This document shows, one piece after another, positions 48,092 through 56,641 of a DNA stretch of 64,000 nucleotides. The position numbers and the translations under genes are program-made. This stretch comes from Bacillota bacterium. GTDB lineage: Bacteria > Bacillota > Clostridia > Lachnospirales > Bianqueaceae. Location: positions 1 to 64,000 of the forward strand of contig JAFRZL010000051.1 in NCBI GenBank assembly GCA_017442535.1, given 5' to 3'. The notes beneath the pieces were generated by a model. It was not told the DNA's origin and searched no databases. It saw only the letters and a list, made by a program, of their open reading frames with translations. Position 1 is the first letter of the stretch; the number at the start of each line of letters is the position of its first letter.

Positions 48092-48613
48092 TTATTCTCC
48101 CGGATACCGGTATTCCAGACCGAAATCATGATCATCCGCCTCTTCGTTAAGGTAATCATATCCTTCATCCGATACGATCCGGACTCCGCATTTTTCATGG
48201 ACTTTCAAAGAAGCTGCGTTCTTCTTGCTGACGCAATCACAGAGCCGGAAAGGACCATCCCTCTTCAAAGATTCCAATACACCGGAAAGAAGCAGAGTAG
48301 CATATCCTTTTCCTCTCCGGTCCGGCCGGGTCTCAAGCGCCTCCAGATAGTACAGATCGGATTGGATTCTGTTCAGCCTTAAAGCACTGACCCAGATACC
48401 GTTTTCCTCCAGGACCCGGTAAGAGGCTCCGGGCTGCGTGAAAAAACCGTTCTTCAGATAATCCAGAAAGCCTTCTTCAACCATCCGAACTGCAACATCT
48501 TTGTCCGGTTCGTCCGGGAAAAAGTAATCCGTGTTTTCATAATTGCTCTCGGCATAGATGTCCATCAGTTTTCTTGCATCGACATCTTCAAATTCAGTTA
48601 TGGTTATCATCAT
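48092..48613 (-). CDS. GNAT family N-acetyltransferase
   Basis: 173 residues, starting at ATG 48613 or the adjacent ATG 48610 behind GAGGATAATGATC. Complete GNAT fold: ITITEFEDVDARKLMDIYAES, GIWVSALRLNRIQSDLYYLEALETRPDRRGKGYATLLL (motif A) and CDCVSKKNAASLKVHEKCGVRI (motif B). The start overlaps the 3' end of the preceding unknown gene by about 20 bases. Confidence 0.85.
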   Translation of the reverse strand: MMITITEFEDVDARKLMDIYAESNYENTDYFFPDEPDKDVAVRMVEEGFLDYLKNGFFTQPGASYRVLEENGIWVSALRLNRIQSDLYYLEALETRPDRRGKGYATLLLSGVLESLKRDGPFRLCDCVSKKNAASLKVHEKCGVRIVSDEGYDYLNEEADDHDFGLEYRYPGE

Positions 48614-49037
48614 GATCATTATCCTCGCAAAAACCGATTTTAGGCTCCTTCTTTTTCCTGGCTGCTTTCCTGGCACGGCGCTGCTCTCTGTTTTTTTCCT
48701 CAGAAGCGAAAATCTCAACGGCCGCATCGGTCAGCTCGTCAGGCCAGACCCTTCCGGAGGAGACGATATTCGCCCATGGACAGAGTTCTGCGTAATGATC
48801 GTCAAAGATGATCGTATACGGCGGACCGCAGCGATCATTTACGTCCATATACAGATGCCGTCCTTCATGGATATGTTCGTATGTTTCACTGTCGCTCATG
48901 CCGTCTTTAAGAAAATCGAATATCTCCTTTGTGATTTCGAAAAGATGATAAGAACCAGCTCCGCCGCGTTCAGCCGTGTATTTTCCGGTCTTTTCATCAT
49001 AGCAGGCTTTCCAGCCATTACCTTCCTTAAACTGCAT
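48594..49037 (-). CDS. Unknown small protein with basic/acidic tail
   Basis: 147 residues. An N-terminal beta-hairpin start (GWKACYDEKTGKYTAERGGAGSYHLFEITKE) and GRVWPDELTDAAVEIFASEEKNREQ are followed by a strongly basic stretch (RRARKAARKKKE) and an Asp/His/Asn end. AAGGAAGG precedes the ATG. No family recognised; the charged C-terminal end overlaps the start of the GNAT gene, so the end sequence may be shaped by that overlap. Confidence 0.6.
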   Translation of the reverse strand: MQFKEGNGWKACYDEKTGKYTAERGGAGSYHLFEITKEIFDFLKDGMSDSETYEHIHEGRHLYMDVNDRCGPPYTIIFDDHYAELCPWANIVSSGRVWPDELTDAAVEIFASEEKNREQRRARKAARKKKEPKIGFCEDNDHDDNHN

Positions 49038-49093
49038 TTTGCCGCCTCCAAAACCGAGCTTTAAAATCCATCTGCAATACTATGCCATTCGCT

Positions 49094-49957
49094 TCAGATC
49101 ATTTTGTAGAGCTCATAGCAATCGTGTCCTTTGGGAACGTCTTTAAGTTCACCTCTGAGCAGATAACCGTTCTTCTTAAAGAAACCGACGTTCCAGTCTC
49201 CGGCAGTTGTCAGAATCATGGAAGTGCCATTTTCCTTTGTCAGTTTTTCCACTTCCTGCATCAGATACGTACCCAAGCCTTGATGCCTGAGAGGCTCCTC
49301 CACAAACACTGCGTCGACAAAAGCATAGGCGCCTTTGTCTATGTCCGCGATCACGCCTGCCGCAAACTTACCGTCTTTGTCCGCAAGTTTCCTGTAAAAA
49401 CCGACACTCTCGTATTCCGGCTCATACGCCTCGCTGTAGGTTTCGATACCGTTATTGATAACCTCCGCATCGGCCTCATCACCGAATGAAACCCTGAACC
49501 GCGCGCCGCTGTTGTCTGTCGGCACATATTCCGGTGTGTCCCTGTCAAGATATTTGACCAGAGAATAACTGATATAGCCGTTTGTCTTTTTCAGCGTCGT
49601 GAAAACCGTGTAGCCGTGTTTTTCATAGAACGGTTTTGCCATATAGCTGGCGGTGCCGAGCGTCACGACTCTGCAGCCTTTCTCTCTTGCAATACGCTCC
49701 ACCTCGCGGATGATCATGGAGCCAACCCCGTGATGCCGATAACGTTCATCCACCCAGAGAGTATCAAGAAACATTCTCGACCAGTGGTATTCGTATGCTT
49801 CCGCAATACATCCGCCGATAATCTCTCCGTTTTCGTTCTCGATCTTAAGGACGAATTCTTCCGGATCCGCATCCACTTCATGCGGCACGATCTCATTGAT
49901 CTTTTCACCGATATATCCGGCTTCCTCTTTTGTCAGGTCCTCGATTCTGTATTCCAT
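49094..49957 (-). CDS. Tandem GNAT acetyltransferase
   Basis: 287 residues with two GNAT domains. Domain 1 covers residues 1-140 (MFLDTLWVDERYRHHGVGSMIIREVERIA, KPFYEKHGYTVF) and domain 2 residues ~150-287 (YAFVDAVFVEEPLRHQGLGTYLMQEVEKLT, VGFFKKNGYLLRGEL). Both keep the R/Q-x-x-G-x-G/A acetyl-CoA loop. Substrates unknown. GGAGGAAACCTAA precedes the ATG. It is the upstream end of an accessory run of small genes reaching to 44.7 kb. Confidence 0.86.
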   Translation of the reverse strand: MEYRIEDLTKEEAGYIGEKINEIVPHEVDADPEEFVLKIENENGEIIGGCIAEAYEYHWSRMFLDTLWVDERYRHHGVGSMIIREVERIAREKGCRVVTLGTASYMAKPFYEKHGYTVFTTLKKTNGYISYSLVKYLDRDTPEYVPTDNSGARFRVSFGDEADAEVINNGIETYSEAYEPEYESVGFYRKLADKDGKFAAGVIADIDKGAYAFVDAVFVEEPLRHQGLGTYLMQEVEKLTKENGTSMILTTAGDWNVGFFKKNGYLLRGELKDVPKGHDCYELYKMI

Positions 49958-50090
49958 TTAGGTTTCCTCCGGAGCTTTGATTTGTTTTTCAATAATGCGG
50001 CTAATTCAACCAAACAGCCGTTAAATAAATAGATCTAGCCCAAATAGTTCGATATAACGCTTTATCTGTGATAACCTGCATTGCCTTCTC

Positions 50091-51263
50091 CTATCTTACA
50101 CCTAACCTGTAGTCACGCTCGGCTCGAGTGATCAACGTGACTGTCTCAATATGTTCCGTAAAAGGAAACATGTCGACCGGCTGGATCTTCTCCGCGCGAT
50201 ATCCCTGTGCTTCGAATAATTCAAGGTCGCGGGCAAGAGTGGCCGGATTGCAGGAGACATAGACGACGCGGGGAGGTGAGAGACGACACACAGCCTGTAT
50301 AAATCCCGGAGTGGTCCCCGCGCGGGGCGGATCCAGGAAGACAGCGTCAAAGGAAGCGCCTTCTGATGAGGCCTGCAGGATCCATTCGGTTGCGTCTGCC
50401 TGTACAAAAGAGGCGCCGGCAATCCGGTTCTCGCGGGCATTGATCCGTGCGTCCCGGACGCCTTCAGGTGATAGTTCCACCCCGACGATCCTTGCGGCGC
50501 GTTCGGCGGCTGCGAGACCGATGGTTCCGATGCCGCAGTAGGCATCCAGAATCGATTCACTGCCGGTAAGGCCGGCCATCTCAATCGCAGTGCGGTAGAG
50601 GACTTCTGTCTGTTTCGGATTGACCTGATAGAAAGAGCCGGGGGACAGGCGGAATGTGAGGCCGCAGAGGCGGTCGCTGATCCAGCCTTTACCGTAAAGG
50701 GGAATATTGCGGTCGCCAAGGATCATATTGGTCTTACGCGAATTGACATTCAGGATCAGAGTACTGATCTCCGGATGCAGGTCCAGCAGCGCTTTTACAA
50801 AATTCTTGCGGGATGGAAGAACGGGAGAAGCGGAGACGATGACGACCATGATTTCGCCGGTCGAAAAACCGCGGCGCACCAGGAGGTGACGGATCAGTCC
50901 GGTCCGGCGGTCCTCATCATAGACCGGCAGGCGGAAGGATTGCAGCAGCTTGGCAAGATCATCCAGAATCAGCTGGCTGGAAAGGTCTTCGATCAGACAG
51001 CGCCTGACAGGAACGACCCGGTGGGTCCCTGCTTCATAATTGCCGCAGATGATCTGTCCCTGCCTAGTACGGCTCACGACGCGGTGGACTTTATTCCGGT
51101 AATACAGAGGATTATCCATACCCAGGATGGGTTCCACCGGAGCAAAGCGGGAGAGGAGCGATTGAACCTGTGCTTGTTTGGCGGCAAGCTGCTTTTCGTA
51201 TGATATTCCGAGCAGAGAACACCCTCCACACAGGGCTTCCGCAGAACATTTATAGTCAGTCAT
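50091..51263 (-). CDS. RlmD/TrmA-family RNA (uracil-5-)-methyltransferase
   Basis: 390 residues from ATG 51263, behind AGGAGGTCTCCT. A short N-terminal cysteine cluster (KCSAEALCGGCS, with a later RRC) fits the [4Fe-4S] site of RlmD/RlmCD-type enzymes; the N-terminal TRAM domain is missing, as in some short family members. SAM-binding DAYCGIGTIGLAAA, FLDPPRAGT, and the catalytic nucleophile VSCNPATLARDL are intact, followed by PVDMFPFTEHIETV. It methylates U in 23S rRNA (or tRNA, as TrmFO-independent paralogues do); which position cannot be decided. Its start overlaps the upstream GNAT gene by eight bases. Confidence 0.93.
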   Translation of the reverse strand: MTDYKCSAEALCGGCSLLGISYEKQLAAKQAQVQSLLSRFAPVEPILGMDNPLYYRNKVHRVVSRTRQGQIICGNYEAGTHRVVPVRRCLIEDLSSQLILDDLAKLLQSFRLPVYDEDRRTGLIRHLLVRRGFSTGEIMVVIVSASPVLPSRKNFVKALLDLHPEISTLILNVNSRKTNMILGDRNIPLYGKGWISDRLCGLTFRLSPGSFYQVNPKQTEVLYRTAIEMAGLTGSESILDAYCGIGTIGLAAAERAARIVGVELSPEGVRDARINARENRIAGASFVQADATEWILQASSEGASFDAVFLDPPRAGTTPGFIQAVCRLSPPRVVYVSCNPATLARDLELFEAQGYRAEKIQPVDMFPFTEHIETVTLITRAERDYRLGVR

Positions 51264-51837
51264 AGGAGACCTCCTGATGGCCCGCAAGCCAGGTATCCCG
51301 GTCCAGAATATTCAGTACAGCGGTCTCCGTCGTACCGATCCGGGTCTCGGAGATGACCGTCTTATAGTAGCGGAAGCCGCATTTTTCCTGAACACGGGCG
51401 GATTGCCGGTTCCAGATATAGTGGGCGCATAGAATCGCGTCCAGTTTGACGTCGGTAAAGAGATAGCGGATGACTTCGTTCACAGCCTCCGGCATCAGGC
51501 CCTGCCCCCAGTATTCTTTGGCAAGGACAAAACCGATCTCACGGCATTTCCAATCGTCCAGCTCCGGAGAATCTTTCTGTTTATAACGTTCGACACCGAT
51601 GGAGCCGATACAGCGGCCCCGGTATTCCAGGGCAAAGGTTTTCCTGCCCATAATAAAAGAGGTCAGGATCTGCCTGGACTCCTCGATGGATTCGTGCGGC
51701 TTCCAGCCCGCCATCTGGCCCACACCGTCCACCGAAGCATAATCATAGAAATCCTGCAGATCGGTTTCGCGCCAGGGGCGCAGGGTCATACGGGGCGTAT
51801 GCAGAACGACGCCGGAGAGATCGATCATCTTATTCAT
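51256..51837 (-). CDS. RimJ/RimL-like GNAT acetyltransferase
   Basis: 193 residues: HTPRMTLRPWRETDLQDFYDYASVDGVG, EIGFVLAKEYWGQGLMPEAVNEVIRYLF (acetyl-CoA loop), and SARVQEKCGFRYYK. This is the same branch as the first domain of the fused acetyltransferase at 36.7-37.8 kb (shared LRPW...D and RVQEK.GFRY signatures). AAAGGATTTATC precedes the ATG. Part of the CoA-transferase-to-methyltransferase gene row. Confidence 0.92.
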   Translation of the reverse strand: MNKMIDLSGVVLHTPRMTLRPWRETDLQDFYDYASVDGVGQMAGWKPHESIEESRQILTSFIMGRKTFALEYRGRCIGSIGVERYKQKDSPELDDWKCREIGFVLAKEYWGQGLMPEAVNEVIRYLFTDVKLDAILCAHYIWNRQSARVQEKCGFRYYKTVISETRIGTTETAVLNILDRDTWLAGHQEVSYD

Positions 51838-51850
51838 GATAAATCCTTTC

Positions 51851-52585
51851 TTAGAAGCCGTATCCGACAGTCAGCATCCGGATCAGATACAGAATGAGCA
51901 TATGACAAGGATAAAAAGCATAAAACAGATATTTGAGAACCCTGCCGCGGATAAAACCGCGTTCCCCGTTATACATATTGATGGGGATAAAGGCAAGGCC
52001 TGCTTTCCAGGTGCTCGAGAGCATGACGCAGCCAAAGAGGACCTGAAGGTGACGATAATCCCGTAGAATATAGATCATCAGAATAAAGCCGAACCCTGTG
52101 ATACCGTAATCACAGCGCAGAAGCAGAGACAGAAGGGCCAGCAGCAGCAGACTCCCAAGCTGCGGGAGCCATTTTCCCGCGAAGTGCTCAAGGGCGCATA
52201 ATCCCAGAAAACCCAGCAGCAGTGTCACCATGACATTCTGGCTGTATCGAAAGAAGACTTTTCCGAGATGCATCAGATTCCAGGGAATCTCTGATATGAG
52301 CGCGAAAATAAACAGATTCAGGCCGTAATTGCGCCGGCTGCGGGTATGCAGGAAGCCTTCCACCAGCAGAAAAGCGTAGATGGGGAAGGCGATTCTCCCG
52401 ACAAAACGCATGACCTCATAGAGCGTCACTGCACGGGAAAAGACCTTAAAAAGAATTATCTGATTCTCCGCGAAAAACACCGCGCCAATATGATCAATCA
52501 ACATTGCCGTAACTGCGATCACTTTGAGTGCACTGCCGCTGAGGATCTGCCAGCGTTTCGGAAAGAGCGCATGAACTTCCTGCAT
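51851..52585 (-). CDS. TraX family membrane protein
   Basis: 244 residues with about seven membrane helices. LKVIAVTAMLIDHIGAVFF, FVGRIAFPIYAFLLVEGFLHTRSRRNY and the FALISEIPWNLM segment are TraX signatures. In the F plasmid TraX acetylates pilin; chromosomal homologues in Firmicutes are of unknown role. It starts two bases behind the stop of the adenosine-deaminase-like gene, and GGGTGA within that gene's end serves as RBS, so the two are translationally coupled. Confidence 0.9.
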   Translation of the reverse strand: MQEVHALFPKRWQILSGSALKVIAVTAMLIDHIGAVFFAENQIILFKVFSRAVTLYEVMRFVGRIAFPIYAFLLVEGFLHTRSRRNYGLNLFIFALISEIPWNLMHLGKVFFRYSQNVMVTLLLGFLGLCALEHFAGKWLPQLGSLLLLALLSLLLRCDYGITGFGFILMIYILRDYRHLQVLFGCVMLSSTWKAGLAFIPINMYNGERGFIRGRVLKYLFYAFYPCHMLILYLIRMLTVGYGF

Positions 52586-52587
52586 GA

Positions 52588-55026
52588 CTATTCACCCAGA
52601 ATAACAGAAGCGTGTGTGTCCTCGGGCCGGAAAAGCACGGCATACCCCTGTAGTGTGGCAGCCTTTGCCCTCAACATGGCGGCATGTGCATTGACATAGA
52701 TGCGGCTGCGGTAACGGCCGTTCTTGGCCTCCTGGATAGTATTGGCTCCCGCGGAGTTGCCGTCGAGGGCAATCAGAATACTCGGACGGTTCTTGAAAAC
52801 CTCGTAGGAAATGCTCTTATAGACACCCATGCCGGAGCTTTCGATCGCGATCCTGATCGAGACGCCGCTTTCCAGGAGACGTCTTTTCTCGGCAGGTGTG
52901 ATCCTGGACGGGACGAAGGCAAAAATCCGGAAGCGTCCCTGATTCTGCTCGACAAGGTATTTCTCGTAGCCGCGGAGACGGTGCCCTATGATGAAGAAAT
53001 ACTTGTCGGGGTCCGCCTGCAGCAGCTGGTCGATCAGACGGAGCCCTGCGGGGGTCATACGGGTGCGGTGTGTATCATTGTTAAAGCTGCCGCCGACCAG
53101 AATGATCGGAGTACCTTCGCCGGGCAGCTCCTTGATCCGGCCGGAGAGGGCGGTCTCGGCGTCCAGCAGACCTTCCTGGAAGGGGAAAGACAGCTGCAGA
53201 GTTTCCGCCTGCCGGATGCATTCGGCAAGATAGTCTTCGGGCGTGCGTCCGCCGCGAAGCTCGTCAAAAATCCTCTTCTTATGCTCAAAGTCGCGGAGAC
53301 TGCAGGCGATCACCTCTTTTTCGGTAGCGCGCATGCGGAGCAGGTCCTCGTGCGTCAGATCCAGAAGTTTTTCGAGTGTCAGCTGTTCGTCAATGGAATC
53401 CGTCCCGTAGATCGCGCTTCCGTCCGTTCCCTGTACACAGCTGATCCCCGCGTGCAGATAGGCTTTGAGCGGGTGATGCTCCATGGAGCTCAGGTTGTTC
53501 AGACGTACATTGGACGAAATCTGAAATTCCAGTACGACATGATTGTCCAGAAGCAGCTGAATCAGCTGGCGTCCTTTTGGGGAGCGGAGATTCGATGTAT
53601 ACAGGCCGTGTCCGATCCGCAGATGGGGCATGCTCTGCCCGGGGGCCAGGCTTTCCGCGACACAGCGGATACTGTTCGCGACATTGTCGCGCAGACTGTC
53701 ATTCTCGCCTGCGTGGATACGGATGACAAATGTCGGATCCTTCGCGGCCATGCGGACGAGCTCGCGGATGGCCGGCTGCAGATCCAGGATATTATTGATT
53801 TCTTCACCGATGATATCACAGCCCGCCACGTAGGGATCCTGCATCGTGGCGTGCAGCACCCGCAGATTCTCCAGCAGATAATCCGCAGAAGGAATATGGT
53901 CTTTGATCAGAGTGAGCGGGATACGCCGGATACCCGCCAGAAAACGGATGACAACACCGGTCTCACGGTAAATCGCGGGCATGACGCGATGCACCTGTGC
54001 GAGCATCTCGATCGAAGCGTCGGGCTTAACCAGAGTCGTATCGGAGATCTCTACATAGTCAATACCATGCCGACGGTAGCCGCGGGCGATCCACAGCAGC
54101 TTATCCTGAAAGAGCGTATTGCTGCGGTATGTCTCGGAAGCATGATCCCTGATCATCTGCAGCAGGTAATTGATAATGTCCGCGTCGGGAATTCGTTCGG
54201 GCTCTTCGAGAACGATGGGATTGTCTGCCGGGACCCCTTTGGTAAAGACATACCGGTACAGATAGACCTTCTCCAGATTGGTAAAAACAGCCTGGCCATC
54301 CTTCAGAATGGCAAGCGATGTGCGGATGCGCGACAGGTTGTAGGCTGCGTCCCGGATATTGTTCAGGATCAGATCGGCAAAATTAATAATGGTATTATCA
54401 TCAATACGGCGCTCCAGATATTTGCCGGTCAGAGGCGAATCCGCGTATCGCAGGGCGACCTCGGCCCGCTGCGCATCCAGCATGGCCTGTTGGCGGTCGG
54501 AACATCTGAGTCCGAGCTTTTTGATATAATAAAGCGGATAACGGATCTGGTGGAGGATGCCGAGTGCGATCAGAACATCCGGCTCCAGGTTGGCATTCAT
54601 GTGCGTGTGCAGGTCGGAGCGGAACTTACAGTCTTCAAGGATATAGGTTTTAATGATGGTTTCTTTGATGTCAAGACGGTAATCCTTGGTCTGGCTCATC
54701 AGCGTCTTGGAGATGGAGGGAATGGACGCCTTCATTTCGATGGACCCGTCGGGGAAAATATTGGCGATCTTTGTATTGCCCATCCGGAAAATATACATCT
54801 TCTGATTATAACCGTCGATATAGCAGGGAATGGTGCCGCGGATCACCTTGAGACCGTCCTCGTCAAATGAGAGGGGCAGATCGCAAAGCTTGGCAAGATT
54901 AGTGATCAGATTGCCCGAATTGTGATTGGGTGTTCTGAGCACATAGCGAAGCGCATCGTCCTCTTTATACAGGTTGACGATGATGTCTTTTTCCTTGTCC
55001 AGATAGAAGCGTCTGAAATAAGTCAT
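52588..55026 (-). CDS. Adenosine-deaminase-like protein fused to a C-terminal Rossmann-like (SLOG-type) domain
   Basis: 812 residues. The first ~130 are unrecognised. An ADA-type TIM barrel spans ~135-620 with an insertion: metal site LHTHMN (His140, His142), IRIHAGEND (His438, Glu441), RIGHGLY (His473) and QGTDGS (Asp535). The second Asp of the usual DD pair is Gly536. The C-terminal ~170 residues (from ~640) are a separate alpha/beta domain: TPIILVGGSFNND, YFFIIGHRLRGYEKYL, ESSGMGVYKSISYEVF and ALDGNSAGANTIQEAKNG, resembling SLOG/TIR-like nucleotide-binding folds (inference). Cytosolic, host-like base composition. CAGGAGGG precedes the ATG. A purine-nucleotide metabolism or signalling role is likely. 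Confidence 0.8.
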   Translation of the reverse strand: MTYFRRFYLDKEKDIIVNLYKEDDALRYVLRTPNHNSGNLITNLAKLCDLPLSFDEDGLKVIRGTIPCYIDGYNQKMYIFRMGNTKIANIFPDGSIEMKASIPSISKTLMSQTKDYRLDIKETIIKTYILEDCKFRSDLHTHMNANLEPDVLIALGILHQIRYPLYYIKKLGLRCSDRQQAMLDAQRAEVALRYADSPLTGKYLERRIDDNTIINFADLILNNIRDAAYNLSRIRTSLAILKDGQAVFTNLEKVYLYRYVFTKGVPADNPIVLEEPERIPDADIINYLLQMIRDHASETYRSNTLFQDKLLWIARGYRRHGIDYVEISDTTLVKPDASIEMLAQVHRVMPAIYRETGVVIRFLAGIRRIPLTLIKDHIPSADYLLENLRVLHATMQDPYVAGCDIIGEEINNILDLQPAIRELVRMAAKDPTFVIRIHAGENDSLRDNVANSIRCVAESLAPGQSMPHLRIGHGLYTSNLRSPKGRQLIQLLLDNHVVLEFQISSNVRLNNLSSMEHHPLKAYLHAGISCVQGTDGSAIYGTDSIDEQLTLEKLLDLTHEDLLRMRATEKEVIACSLRDFEHKKRIFDELRGGRTPEDYLAECIRQAETLQLSFPFQEGLLDAETALSGRIKELPGEGTPIILVGGSFNNDTHRTRMTPAGLRLIDQLLQADPDKYFFIIGHRLRGYEKYLVEQNQGRFRIFAFVPSRITPAEKRRLLESGVSIRIAIESSGMGVYKSISYEVFKNRPSILIALDGNSAGANTIQEAKNGRYRSRIYVNAHAAMLRAKAATLQGYAVLFRPEDTHASVILGE

Positions 55027-55080
55027 ACGTAGGCCCTCCTGTCAGACTGTAAAATGATTATGCCGGGTGCGTCCCGGCGG

Positions 55081-56592
55081 TTATTCCGCCAAGGGGAAAG
55101 AAAGCTGTGCCAGGATATCCCGCTCCATGTCGATGCCCGGGTAGACTTCCAAGAGCTTCAGCCCGTTCGGGGTCAGTTCAAAGACGCAGCGTTCGGTCAC
55201 GTAGAGGACGTGCTGGCCGTTCTGAATGGCCCGCTTGGCAGAGAAGCTGACGGACTGCACTTCATCTACGAATTTGGGGATGCTGCCCTCCTGCAGGATG
55301 GTGACGCGGCCGTCTTTTTCCGCAACGTCCAGCCCTTTGGCATTAAAGGAAAGGCAAAAGACAACGGTAGGAGTGCGGGAGGTGATATTGGCAAATCCGC
55401 CGATCCCCGCATAGGCGCCGGGTCCGCGGTGCGAATTGACATTGCCGTGGCGGTCCACCTCAAGGGCGCCCATGAAGCAGATGTTCAAGCCACCGTTGTC
55501 ATACAGATCGAACTGGTTGGACATATCATAGACCGAGGCCGCGCCGATCATGGCGCCGAAAACCGGGCCGGAGGCCGGAAAACCGCCCACGCCGCCGGAT
55601 TCGACCGTGAGAGTGATCTTATCAAGCATGCCGTTGGCTTTGGCATAGCGGCCGATGGTCTCGGGAATGCCGATCCCGATATTGACGATATCTTCTTCGT
55701 GCAATTCCGCGGTCGCACGGCGTCCGATAATATTCGCGATCGTGTTGTTAACACGTTTTTTGGATGTCAGACGGTCGATGATCTCGACCCACATGGACCA
55801 CTCGCCGGGCGGGATCTCAAAGCTGCCGGTCAGGGCCTCGTAACCGCTCTTCTGGATATCGGGTTTGACCACGACGATCGCGTCCACCAGACAGCCGGGA
55901 ATAATGGCGTTACGGGGACGGGACGGGACTTCTACCAGACGGTCCACCTGAACGATGACCTTGCCGTGATTGGCTTTGGTAGCCTGGCAGATGGACAGAG
56001 CGTCACCGGACATATACATGTCGTCGAAGGAAATATTGCCGCGGGGATCCGCTGCGGTCCCTTTGATCAGGGCGACCGTGATCTTTGGCAGCTGATAATA
56101 CAGGAACTCTTCACCCTCGACAACAACGGGGCGGATCAGGTTGTCATCATGGGAAATATGGTTGATGCCGGGACCTTCCATACGGGGATCCACGAAAATA
56201 TCCAGACCCACTTTGGACAGTGCACCCGGAATGCCGCCGGCCTGCGCGCGGATCGCGTGGGAAATGCATCCGAGTGGTAGATTATAAGCCTCAAAACGAT
56301 CCTCCAACACCAGCTTTTTGGTGCTCAGCATGGCGCCGAAATGTCCGCAGATCAGCTTATCCACCGCACCTTCACGAATATAGCTTTCGGCATTGCGGTT
56401 TTCATCCCATACGCCGAAGCCCGCGCTCGAAACCATGGTCAGGTGAGCAGGTGAACCTGTGGAATGATAACGCCGGTAGATCGCTTCGTGCAGTTCGACC
56501 GGGTTCTCGATCCCTACAAAGGAATTGACACAGATACAGTCATGATCCCTGATCAGCAGGGCTGCCTCATCTGCCGTCATAATCTGGTACAT
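55081..56592 (-). CDS. Acetate/propionate CoA-transferase (YdiF-like, fused alpha-beta subunits)
   Basis: 503 residues: an N-terminal alpha-type domain (CVNSFVGIENPVELHEAIYRRY, GALSKVGLDIFVDPRMEG) and a C-terminal beta-type domain (VNIGIGIPETIGRYAK) whose catalytic glutamate lies in TVESGGVGGFP. Single-chain enzymes of this family transfer CoA between short-chain acyl-CoAs and acetate or propionate, a fermentative reaction in Clostridia. AGAGGAGATTAAGATT precedes the ATG. Spacing of ~50 bases to both neighbours leaves it unclear whether it is co-transcribed with the esterase upstream. Confidence 0.92.
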   Translation of the reverse strand: MYQIMTADEAALLIRDHDCICVNSFVGIENPVELHEAIYRRYHSTGSPAHLTMVSSAGFGVWDENRNAESYIREGAVDKLICGHFGAMLSTKKLVLEDRFEAYNLPLGCISHAIRAQAGGIPGALSKVGLDIFVDPRMEGPGINHISHDDNLIRPVVVEGEEFLYYQLPKITVALIKGTAADPRGNISFDDMYMSGDALSICQATKANHGKVIVQVDRLVEVPSRPRNAIIPGCLVDAIVVVKPDIQKSGYEALTGSFEIPPGEWSMWVEIIDRLTSKKRVNNTIANIIGRRATAELHEEDIVNIGIGIPETIGRYAKANGMLDKITLTVESGGVGGFPASGPVFGAMIGAASVYDMSNQFDLYDNGGLNICFMGALEVDRHGNVNSHRGPGAYAGIGGFANITSRTPTVVFCLSFNAKGLDVAEKDGRVTILQEGSIPKFVDEVQSVSFSAKRAIQNGQHVLYVTERCVFELTPNGLKLLEVYPGIDMERDILAQLSFPLAE

Positions 56593-56641
56593 AATCTTAA
56601 TCTCCTCTTATCTATGCTCTCTATAAATATATGTTGCGGAT

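Noticed and set aside
52684-54870. 728-codon plus-strand open frame opposite the adenosine-deaminase-like gene
   Set aside because: Mirror of a clearly coding minus-strand gene with ADA motifs; no RBS and no protein-like motifs.
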